Position numbers and translations under genes: made by a program. This document shows, in pieces, positions 7,241 through 12,648 of a stretch of DNA of 12,648 bases (position 1 is its first letter; every line of letters starts with the position of its first letter). The notes beneath the pieces are model-generated. The model made no database searches, was not told where the DNA came from, and worked only from the letters and a program-made list of their open reading frames with translations. The stretch is from the NCBI GenBank assembly GCA_027083485.1, contig JALWOO010000738.1, forward strand, positions 1 to 12,648. Direction: 5' to 3'. The DNA comes from Amylibacter sp. (GTDB lineage Bacteria > Pseudomonadota > Alphaproteobacteria > Rhodobacterales > Rhodobacteraceae).

Positions 7241-7552
7241 CTAGGCGTCTGTCACGTTTTCCTTAAACGCTACCTCGAATTCCGCCTGTTTTTCGGGCGA
7301 TGCATCGGTCTGGTATTTCTCTTTCCATTCCTTGCTCGACATGCCGTAAAAGGCAACGCGGCCTTCTTCCTTGCTCATTTCGATGCCCCGTTCATTGGCG
7401 GCCTCCTGATACCAGCGCGACAGGCAGTTCCGGCACATTCCGGTCAGGTTCATCATATCGATATTTTGCACATCGGGGCGTTTCACCATCAAATGATGAC
7501 GCAAGGCGCGAAAGGCTGCGGCTTCGATTTCGATACGGGTTTGGTCGTCCAT
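7241..7552 (-). CDS. DUF1244 domain protein
   Basis: A 103-residue small soluble protein of the DUF1244 family, whose function is unknown. The family core is visible: DDQTRIEIEAAAFRALRHHL at the start, then VQNIDMMNLTGMCRNCLSRWYQEAA with a CxxC-like pair (CRNC) near residues 39-42. EEGRVAFYGMSSKEWKEKYQ follows. The cysteine pair could bind metal or be redox-active, but no experiment is implied. The ATG at 7552 has a GGAG site 7 bases upstream. The frame extends further upstream to a TTG at 7582, but that adds a non-conserved MTQPNDRRSP and has no better ribosome site. The gene is divergent from pyruvate kinase and ends 32 bp from the small lipoprotein gene in convergent orientation. No clear hairpin terminator is visible in that gap. 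Confidence 0.9.
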   Translation of the reverse strand: MDDQTRIEIEAAAFRALRHHLMVKRPDVQNIDMMNLTGMCRNCLSRWYQEAANERGIEMSKEEGRVAFYGMSSKEWKEKYQTDASPEKQAEFEVAFKENVTDA

Positions 7553-7655
7553 GGGGGATCTCCGGTCATTTGGTTGCGTCAAAGGCGGGTTTGCGCTGTT
7601 TTGCCCTAGGGTCAGGCGCTTGAGCTTCTTTGCTGTGCCATATAGACAATTTTTT

Positions 7656-7668
7656 CAAGAAAATCTTG
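7656..7668. repeat. Short perfect inverted repeat between the DUF1244 and pyk genes
   Basis: CAAGA and TCTTG flank three A residues in an AT-rich patch of the 209-bp divergent region 7553-7761. It could be an operator half-site pair, or chance in AT-rich DNA. A good promoter for the DUF1244 gene was not found near it. Confidence 0.3.
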
Positions 7669-7698
7669 TTGTTATTCCACAGTCAGCAGGATTTTAAC

Positions 7699-7727
7699 CG
7701 GACAAGCCTTTCGGTAGCGGTTATATA
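7699..7727 (+). promoter_or_regulatory. Candidate pyk promoter with flanking dyad
   Basis: CGGACA (7699-7704, 4 of 6 matches to TTGACA) and TATATA (7722-7727) are spaced 17 bases, about 35 bp before the pyk start. A dyad TAACCG (7695-7700) and CGGTTA (7718-7723), separated by 17 bases, touches both boxes and might bind a regulator. Both calls rest on pattern only. Confidence 0.45.
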
Positions 7728-7761
7728 GTGGGCAACTCAATAAAAGCGGAAAGTTAGATAC

Positions 7762-9207
7762 ATGCGGCGGATGAGAAGTGTTAAAGTAGTGGCAACCCTG
7801 GGGCCTGCTTCGGATACCTATGATATGATCCGCAAACTGTCAGAAGCCGGTGCCGATGTCTTCCGTCTGAATATGAGCCACGGCTCCCAGGACGACATCC
7901 GCGAAAAGCATCAGATTATCCGCGATGTAGAACGTGATACCGGCCGCCCGATCGGTATTCTGGCCGATTTACAAGGTCCAAAATTGCGTTGTGGTGTCTT
8001 TGCCAAGGGTGAGGAAACACTGGTCGAAGGCGCACCATTCCGTTTCGATCTGGATGATGCCCCCGGTGATGCCAATCGGGTTTGCCTGCCGCACCCCGAA
8101 ATATTTGCCGCACTGGCACCGGGCGAAATACTTCTTGTCAATGACGGAAAAATGCGTTTGCGCGTCACCGATTGCGGTGAGGATTTCGCCAATTGTGTTG
8201 TCGAGGTCGGCGGCGTGATCTCCAACCGCAAAGGCGTCAATGTACCGGATGTTCTGCTGCCTCTTGCGGCGCTGTCGGATAAGGATATTTCGGATCTGGA
8301 ATTTGTATGCGACCTGGGTGTTGACTGGCTGGCGCTGTCTTTTGTTCAACGCCCTGAAGATGTGCTTGAAGCTAAGGAACTGGTTAAAGGGCGCGCGGCA
8401 ATTATTTCCAAGATTGAAAAGCCCGCTGCTGTAAAGTCATTCTCCGACATCCTGAAAGTCACCGATGGCGTGATGGTTGCGCGCGGCGATCTGGGTGTTG
8501 AATTGCCGGTGCAGGATGTGCCACCGATCCAGAAACGTTTGGTGCGCGCCTGTCGCAAGGCGGGCAAGCCGGTGATCGTTGCCACGCAGATGATGGAAAG
8601 CATGATCGAGGCTCCGATCCCGACACGGGCCGAGGTTTCCGATGTGGCCACCGCCATTTATGAAGGTGCCGATGCGGTTATGTTGTCCGCAGAATCCGCA
8701 GCGGGCCAATATCCGGTTGAAGCTGTCACGACGATGAACAATGTTGCCGAAAGTGTCGAATCCGATCCCACTTATCGTGCAATCATAGAGGCTTCTCGTA
8801 CACCGTCGCGGGCCACGGTTGCCGATGCGATTACGCTGGCTGCACGCGATGTTGCAGAAACCACCGAAATTCGCGCGATTTGCTGTTTTACCCACTCTGG
8901 CCATACGGCCATGCTGGCTGCGCGCGAACGTCCTTCAGTGCCTATTATTGCGCTGACCCCATTGGTGCCAACTGCCCGACGGATGACCTTGATTTGGGGG
9001 TTGCACTGTGTCCTGACCAACGAGGTTTCCCGCTTCAAAATGGCAGTTGTCAGCGCAGCTCGCGCGGCGCGTAATGCCGGTTTTTCAGAAGAAAAAGACA
9101 AAATCGTTGTCACCGCCGGTATTCCCTTTAACACACCGGGTTCCACAAATATTCTGCGGGTTGCCCCCGTGCAGGAAAAGTTGATTTTTGAAGGTGAGAC
9201 TGATTAG
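7762..9207 (+). CDS. pyk: Pyruvate kinase
   Basis: Transfers phosphate from phosphoenolpyruvate to ADP, giving pyruvate and ATP in the cytosol; normally a homotetramer. The 481 residues match usual bacterial length. The A domain begins VKVVATLGPAS and FRLNMSHGS, with ILADLQGPKLR at about 66-76. The B domain covers about 77-165. The active-site signature IISKIEKPAAV holds catalytic Lys217 and metal-binding Glu219, followed by GVMVARGDLGVE (Asp243), ATQMMESMI and the helix with TRAEVSDVATAIYEGADAVMLS. The C domain (about 350-475) includes FTHSGHTAMLAARERPSVPI and AGIPFNTPGSTNILRV. Allosteric type cannot be judged by eye. The start has GGAAAG 8 bases upstream; the internal ATG at 7771 is less well placed. 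The neighbouring edd and eda genes feed it metabolically. Confidence 0.98.
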   Translation: MRRMRSVKVVATLGPASDTYDMIRKLSEAGADVFRLNMSHGSQDDIREKHQIIRDVERDTGRPIGILADLQGPKLRCGVFAKGEETLVEGAPFRFDLDDAPGDANRVCLPHPEIFAALAPGEILLVNDGKMRLRVTDCGEDFANCVVEVGGVISNRKGVNVPDVLLPLAALSDKDISDLEFVCDLGVDWLALSFVQRPEDVLEAKELVKGRAAIISKIEKPAAVKSFSDILKVTDGVMVARGDLGVELPVQDVPPIQKRLVRACRKAGKPVIVATQMMESMIEAPIPTRAEVSDVATAIYEGADAVMLSAESAAGQYPVEAVTTMNNVAESVESDPTYRAIIEASRTPSRATVADAITLAARDVAETTEIRAICCFTHSGHTAMLAARERPSVPIIALTPLVPTARRMTLIWGLHCVLTNEVSRFKMAVVSAARAARNAGFSEEKDKIVVTAGIPFNTPGSTNILRVAPVQEKLIFEGETD

Positions 9208-9258
9208 AATATCCGCAATCACAGGCAGATAATTATAGAGGAATGCAGGGGAGTTCAG

Positions 9259-9480
9259 ATGGGATATGATTATCAATTGGTCGGCGGCGTTTTGCTGCTG
9301 ATCTTCGGATTTATCGGCGTTGCCAATGCATATGTGGATAAGCGCTCGCCGCTGTATTCCCTTATCGGCATGTTGCTCGGTGCAGCTTTGATCCTTTGGG
9401 CTTGGCTGTTGTCGGGACAGACCCTCACCCCAAAGGAAATCCCGAACGCGATTTTTCGGGTCCTTAGCTATTGGTTCTAG
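9259..9480 (+). CDS. Small two-helix membrane protein of unknown function
   Basis: A 73-residue protein with two predicted membrane helices: about residues 7-25 (LVGGVLLLIFGFIGVANAY) and 33-52 (LYSLIGMLLGAALILWAWLL). A short basic/polar loop VDKRSP joins them and a polar tail with TLTPKEIPN follows. The ATG at 9259 has a strong GGGGAG ribosome site at 9248-9253, which supports real translation. It lies 51 bp after pyk on the same strand with no obvious terminator between, so co-transcription is likely. Its last 17 bases overlap the end of convergent eda. I do not recognise a named family. Confidence 0.75.
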   Translation: MGYDYQLVGGVLLLIFGFIGVANAYVDKRSPLYSLIGMLLGAALILWAWLLSGQTLTPKEIPNAIFRVLSYWF

Positions 9481-10120
9481 TGCTGGATAGTCGGGCAGCC
9501 TCGGAGGCCAGCCTCTCGATCCCGCGCCAGTCCTTTGCCTTGATCAAAGATTTGGGTGCAACCCAGCTCCCGCCAGCACAAATTGTATTTGGCAGTACCA
9601 GATAATCCGGCGCGTTTTGCAATGTTACCCCGCCTGTCGGGCAAAACTGCACCTGCGGGATCGGGGCCCCTATGGCCTTGAGTGCCGGCACCCCGCCAGA
9701 GGCCTCGGCTGGAAAGAATTTCTGAATGGTATAACCCTGCTCAAGCAACCGCATGGCCTCTGTCGCTGTCGCGGCACCTGGCAGCAAGGGGAGATCATAT
9801 TCAACGCAAGCCGCCAAGAGCAGATCCGTCGCCCCCGGTGATACCCCGAACTTTGCACCAGCCTCTTTTGCTGCTTTGACATCGGCAGGGGTCAATAGCG
9901 TTCCCGCACCGACAACCCCGCCCGGCACATCGGCCATCGCCCGAATGGCATCAAGCGCTGCCGGCGTGCGCAAAGTGACCTCCAGCGCTGGCAATCCCCC
10001 CGCGACAAGGGCCTTGGCCAAAGGGGCCGCATCTGCGGCATCATCCAACACCAAAACCGGCACAATCGGGGCCAGACGGCAGATTTTTTCACAGGCAATA
10101 CTGGCATTATTCGGGGTCAT
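9464..10120 (-). CDS. eda: 2-keto-3-deoxy-6-phosphogluconate (KDPG) aldolase
   Basis: Second enzyme of the Entner-Doudoroff pathway. It is a class I trimeric aldolase cleaving KDPG to pyruvate and glyceraldehyde 3-phosphate; relatives may also split 4-hydroxy-2-oxoglutarate. The 218-residue protein shows the whole (beta/alpha)8 barrel: PIVPVLVLDD at strand 1, LEVTLRTP with catalytic Glu47 and phosphate-binding Arg51, GAGTLLTP (about 71-78), FGVSPGATDLL, LPGAATATEAM, and TIQKFFPAEASGG with the Schiff-base lysine at 134. CPTGGV and CAGGSWVAP complete the phosphate site. An AGGAG ribosome site lies in the end of edd, and the genes are 9 bp apart, so they form one operon. Its tail overlaps the convergent small membrane protein gene. 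Confidence 0.97.
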   Translation of the reverse strand: MTPNNASIACEKICRLAPIVPVLVLDDAADAAPLAKALVAGGLPALEVTLRTPAALDAIRAMADVPGGVVGAGTLLTPADVKAAKEAGAKFGVSPGATDLLLAACVEYDLPLLPGAATATEAMRLLEQGYTIQKFFPAEASGGVPALKAIGAPIPQVQFCPTGGVTLQNAPDYLVLPNTICAGGSWVAPKSLIKAKDWRGIERLASEAARLSSTRTNS

Positions 10121-10129
10121 GGCATTCTC

Positions 10130-11935
10130 CTATAAAACCACAGCCGCGCCCTGCGTTGCAGGGCCAACATTTTTACGAAACACATCAAAGAGTTCGCGGC
10201 CAATACCGTGACCATTTCCGGACAAATCCGCCACCACAGGGGCGCGGTCTTCGAACCCTTCGACCAACACTCGCAGCACCCCGTTGATTGCATCCACTTC
10301 GATCATATCCCCGTCCTGCACCCGCGCCAGTGGTCCCCCGTCTGCGGCTTCCGGTGAAATATGAATGGCAGCAGGCACCTTACCCGATGCACCGGACATG
10401 CGGCCATCAGTCAGCAAAGCCACCTTCAATCCGCGGTCCTGCAAAATGGACAGAACAGGTGTCAGGTTGTGCAGCTCCGGCATGCCGTTCGCCTTGGGGC
10501 CTTGGAAGCGGACAACAATCACCGAATCGGTGGTAATGCTGTTGTTGTTAAAGGCCTCTCGCACAGCCTCCTGGGAATGGAAAACCCGTGCCGGTGCGCA
10601 AATATGGCGGCGATCCGGTGCAACAGCTGAAATTTTTATGACGCCGGACCCCAAGTTCCCCGATAGCGCCCGAAGCCCGCCCATTTCTTGAAACGGTTTG
10701 CTCACAGGGCGCAGGATTTTTTCGTTCAGGGGGGTTTTGGCCCCTTCTTCCCATACCAGACGCCCTTCGCGCAGTTTGGGTTCTTGTGTGTAATCCACCA
10801 GCCCGCGCCCGAATACTGTGGTGGTGTCGCCATGCAGCAATCCCGCCTTCAGCAGCTGACCAATCAAGTACCCCAATCCGCCTGCCGCATGGAAATGGTT
10901 CACATCGGCCAAACCGTTTGGATAAACCTTGGCCAGTAACGGGGTCACGGTGGACACTTCGGCCATGTCATCAGGTTCGACCAAAATACCCGCCGCACGC
11001 GCCATGGCCGGCAGATGCAGCACCAGATTGGTCGATCCGCCGGTTGCCATCAAGCCGACCATGGCATTCACAAAGCAACGTTCGTCCAGCACCTGCGCCA
11101 CAGGCCGGTAGTCATTGCCCAGCGCCGAAATCGCCAATGCGCGCTGCGCTCCCCATTCTGTCAGGGCCGCACGCAAGGGTGTACCCGGATTAACGAATGA
11201 CGCACCCGGCAAATGCAGGCCCATGAATTCCATTAGCATCTGGTTAGAATTAGCCGTGCCATAAAAGGTACAGGTTCCCGGCCCGTGATAGCTGGCCATT
11301 TCCGCCTGCATGAGCGCCTCGCGATTACATTCCCCTTTGGCAAATTGCTGGCGTACACGGGATTTTTCATCGTTGGGAAGGCCGGAGGTCATTGGCCCCG
11401 CCGGCAAAAACACCGCCGGTAAATACCCGTAAGTTGCCGCCGCCATAACCAATCCGGGCACGATTTTATCGCACACACCAAGGTAAACCGCCGCATCAAA
11501 GGTGTTGTGCGAAAGGCCAATTCCCGCCGACAAAGCAATCACATCCCTGGAAAACAGCGACAGTTCCATGCCCACTTGCCCCTGTGTAACCCCATCACAC
11601 ATGGCCGGCACCCCGCCCGCCATTTGCGCAGTCGCACCAACAGAACGCACCGCCGTGCGGATCATTTCGGGATAGTGTTCAAAGGGCTGATGCGCAGACA
11701 GCATATCGTTATAGGCGCTAATCATCCCCAGATTAGGCACTTTGCCTGCGGCCAAGGTATCCTTGTCAGCGGTCATCGCCGCATAGGCATGGGCCTGATT
11801 TCCACAGGTCAAATGCGCCCGACGCGGCCCTTCCTGACGGGCCTGTTCCATGCGCGCAAGGTAGGTGGAACGCAAAGTTCGGCTACGTTTACGGATGCGG
11901 TCTGTTACCTTCAGAATGGTCGCATTCATTGCCAT
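10130..11935 (-). CDS. edd: 6-Phosphogluconate dehydratase
   Basis: First committed enzyme of the Entner-Doudoroff pathway, dehydrating 6-phosphogluconate to KDPG. It belongs to the IlvD/Edd family and carries an oxygen-sensitive [4Fe-4S] cluster. The 601 residues compare with 603 in E. coli. Family marks include [52 protein letters not shown] (Cys113), [11 protein letters not shown] with Cys155, [11 protein letters not shown], and [20 protein letters not shown] with Cys222. Cys155 and Cys222 fit the cluster ligands known in E. coli (154 and 221). The C-terminal domain has [26 protein letters not shown] at 11935 has a GGGAG site 7 bases upstream. Eda follows after 9 bp. The upstream gap holds a promoter and palindrome; see those entries. 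Confidence 0.98.
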   Translation of the reverse strand: MAMNATILKVTDRIRKRSRTLRSTYLARMEQARQEGPRRAHLTCGNQAHAYAAMTADKDTLAAGKVPNLGMISAYNDMLSAHQPFEHYPEMIRTAVRSVGATAQMAGGVPAMCDGVTQGQVGMELSLFSRDVIALSAGIGLSHNTFDAAVYLGVCDKIVPGLVMAAATYGYLPAVFLPAGPMTSGLPNDEKSRVRQQFAKGECNREALMQAEMASYHGPGTCTFYGTANSNQMLMEFMGLHLPGASFVNPGTPLRAALTEWGAQRALAISALGNDYRPVAQVLDERCFVNAMVGLMATGGSTNLVLHLPAMARAAGILVEPDDMAEVSTVTPLLAKVYPNGLADVNHFHAAGGLGYLIGQLLKAGLLHGDTTTVFGRGLVDYTQEPKLREGRLVWEEGAKTPLNEKILRPVSKPFQEMGGLRALSGNLGSGVIKISAVAPDRRHICAPARVFHSQEAVREAFNNNSITTDSVIVVRFQGPKANGMPELHNLTPVLSILQDRGLKVALLTDGRMSGASGKVPAAIHISPEAADGGPLARVQDGDMIEVDAINGVLRVLVEGFEDRAPVVADLSGNGHGIGRELFDVFRKNVGPATQGAAVVL

Positions 11936-11966
11936 AGCGGCTCTCCCAGCAAATGATTCCCGTGTT

Positions 11967-11995
11967 TGTATAGCGGCTTACGTTATCGATAACAA
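11967..11995 (-). promoter_or_regulatory. Probable sigma-70-type promoter of edd-eda
   Basis: On the minus strand TTGTTA (11990-11995, 4 of 6 to consensus) and TATACA (11967-11972, 5 of 6) are spaced exactly 17 bases. They lie about 35 bp before the edd start codon, giving a short leader that still fits the ribosome site. The -35 box overlaps the palindrome at 11982-11993. Confidence 0.6.
11982..11993. promoter_or_regulatory. Perfect 12-bp palindrome, probable operator of edd-eda
   Basis: GTTATCGATAAC is its own reverse complement, with a central CpG as in LacI-family operators; it recalls the E. coli GntR site, which also has TTA and TAA arms. Sitting on the -35 box and spacer of the edd promoter, it would block RNA polymerase if bound, so repression relieved by gluconate or a pathway intermediate is plausible. 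No regulator gene of that family lies in the window. Confidence 0.55.
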
Positions 11996-12005
11996 TTCCT
12001 GTTTT

Positions 12006-12022
12006 CAAAGTCCGATACTTTG
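12006..12022. repeat. Inverted repeat just after the aminotransferase-like stop codon
   Basis: CAAAGT and ACTTTG pair perfectly across five bases, beginning 1 bp after the stop of the gene at 12024 on the minus strand and ending about 10 bp upstream of the edd -35 box. The stem is AT-rich with no clean U-run after it, so it is a poor intrinsic terminator. It could be a second regulatory site for edd. Confidence 0.35.
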
Positions 12023-12023
12023 G

Positions 12024-12648
12024 CTATAGCGCCAGAATTTCCTGCAAAACGCTATATATTTTAGGCGCACCGGATTGGGCAACGTTGAACCGCAAGAATT
12101 GTCCGGCGGTTTCTGTAAGGCTGAACACATTGCCCGGTGCCAATACGATGCCCTGCGCATGTGCCCTCTGGGCGGCCTCAACCGCGGTGCGATGAGGGGG
12201 CAAAGCACACCAGAGGTAAAGACCGGCCTGAGGCTTGATCCATGGGGCTATTCCGACCTCGCGCAGCCGTTGTTCGGTATCATCCATTGCCTTTGATAAA
12301 CGCCTGCGAAGCTCCTCCAGATATTTTCGATATGAACCGTCTGTTAACACGCACCAGGTCAATTCGGCTGAAAATGGATCGCCACCAAAGGAGGTTGCAA
12401 TCTTGAGGTCTACCAATCCGTCAATCCAGTCTGAACGGGCTGCAATATACCCACAGCGCGCTGCCGCCGAGAGCGTTTTTGAAAAGCTGCCGATATGGAT
12501 CACCCGTTGCAGCCCGTCCAGCGCTGCCAGACGCGGGGCGGGTGTGGTTTCGAAATCGGCGAAAATATCATCCTCGACGATAATCAAATCCGCCTGCTCT
12601 GCCAGTTTCAGCACCTGATGTGCCACTACAGGCGACAATGTTGCGCCG
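12024..12648 (-). CDS. PLP-dependent aminotransferase domain, probably MocR/GntR-type regulator, N-terminal part missing
   Basis: About 207 C-terminal residues of a fold-type I PLP protein are visible, and the frame stays open past the right edge. The first visible residues GATLSP fit the end of the NPTGxTLS motif. Next come LIIVEDDIFADFE with the Asp that contacts the PLP ring, then HIGSFSKTLSAAARCGYIA with the Schiff-base lysine near visible residue 57. The late LAPGNVFSLTETAGQFLRFNVAQS contains the Arg that binds a substrate carboxylate. A TTG at 12638 is not the start. The wording of these motifs and the weak RRRLSKAMDDTEQRL helix fit MocR regulators, which carry an N-terminal GntR winged helix, but that part is outside the window; a plain aminotransferase is possible. 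It lies just upstream of edd on the same strand. Confidence 0.8.
   Translation of the reverse strand, partial: GATLSPVVAHQVLKLAEQADLIIVEDDIFADFETTPAPRLAALDGLQRVIHIGSFSKTLSAAARCGYIAARSDWIDGLVDLKIATSFGGDPFSAELTWCVLTDGSYRKYLEELRRRLSKAMDDTEQRLREVGIAPWIKPQAGLYLWCALPPHRTAVEAAQRAHAQGIVLAPGNVFSLTETAGQFLRFNVAQSGAPKIYSVLQEILAL

Noticed and set aside
12636..12638. TTG as start of the right-edge aminotransferase-like gene
   Set aside because: Upstream codons Gly-Ala-Thr fit the conserved NPTGxTLS motif, so the frame is simply cut by the window edge.
1..12648. Mobile element, CRISPR, tRNA, rRNA, defence or toxin-antitoxin system
   Set aside because: I looked on both strands and saw no transposase, integrase, direct-repeat array, cloverleaf-like sequence or small paired toxin genes. 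Nearly all bases are covered by recognisable chromosomal genes.

Overview
The window looks like ordinary chromosome from an alphaproteobacterium, most likely a Rhodobacterales (Roseobacter-type) bacterium. I infer this from the families present and the mid-50s percent G+C judged by eye: a YafY/GST/DUF1801 cassette, a TlpA gene divergent from argH, a tiny lipoprotein directly after argH, DUF1244, and an edd-eda operon. I see no rRNA, tRNA, insertion sequence, phage gene, CRISPR array or toxin-antitoxin pair, and no gene-free stretch over 300 bases; the longest, 7553-7761, is 209 bases.

Layout, left to right. The end of a YggS-type PLP homeostasis gene (+) meets a secreted lytic murein transglycosylase (-), and their stop codons share bases. 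Upstream of the transglycosylase on the same strand is a YafY-type HTH/WYL regulator. Divergent from the regulator run a glutathione S-transferase-like gene and a DUF1801 gene with overlapping stop and start (+). The DUF1801 end overlaps a sterol desaturase/fatty acid hydroxylase-family gene by 42 bp. That gene is last in a minus-strand row of tlpA-like thioredoxin, a one-helix protein of unknown function, then the desaturase. Divergent from tlpA, 33 bp away, is argH (arginine biosynthesis), whose stop overlaps the start of a 31-residue LptM-like lipoprotein. Next are DUF1244 (-), pyruvate kinase (+) and a small two-helix membrane protein (+). The membrane protein gene overlaps the end of eda. 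eda and edd form a minus-strand Entner-Doudoroff operon. The right edge holds the C-terminal half of a MocR-like or class I aminotransferase protein.

How the genes fit together. edd and eda convert 6-phosphogluconate to pyruvate plus glyceraldehyde 3-phosphate, and pyruvate kinase completes the lower glycolytic branch, so the right third is central carbon metabolism. The edd promoter region carries a perfect 12-bp palindrome overlapping a plausible -35 box, which suggests repression by a sugar-acid sensor. The middle mixes arginine synthesis, envelope functions (lipoprotein, TlpA, transglycosylase, membrane hydroxylase) and a small stress or detoxification-type cassette.

I did not find a convincing new biological system. 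The most useful items beyond routine annotation are the 31-residue lipoprotein gene, the edd operator and promoter, the uncharacterised protein coupled to the membrane hydroxylase, and the dense convergent overlaps.
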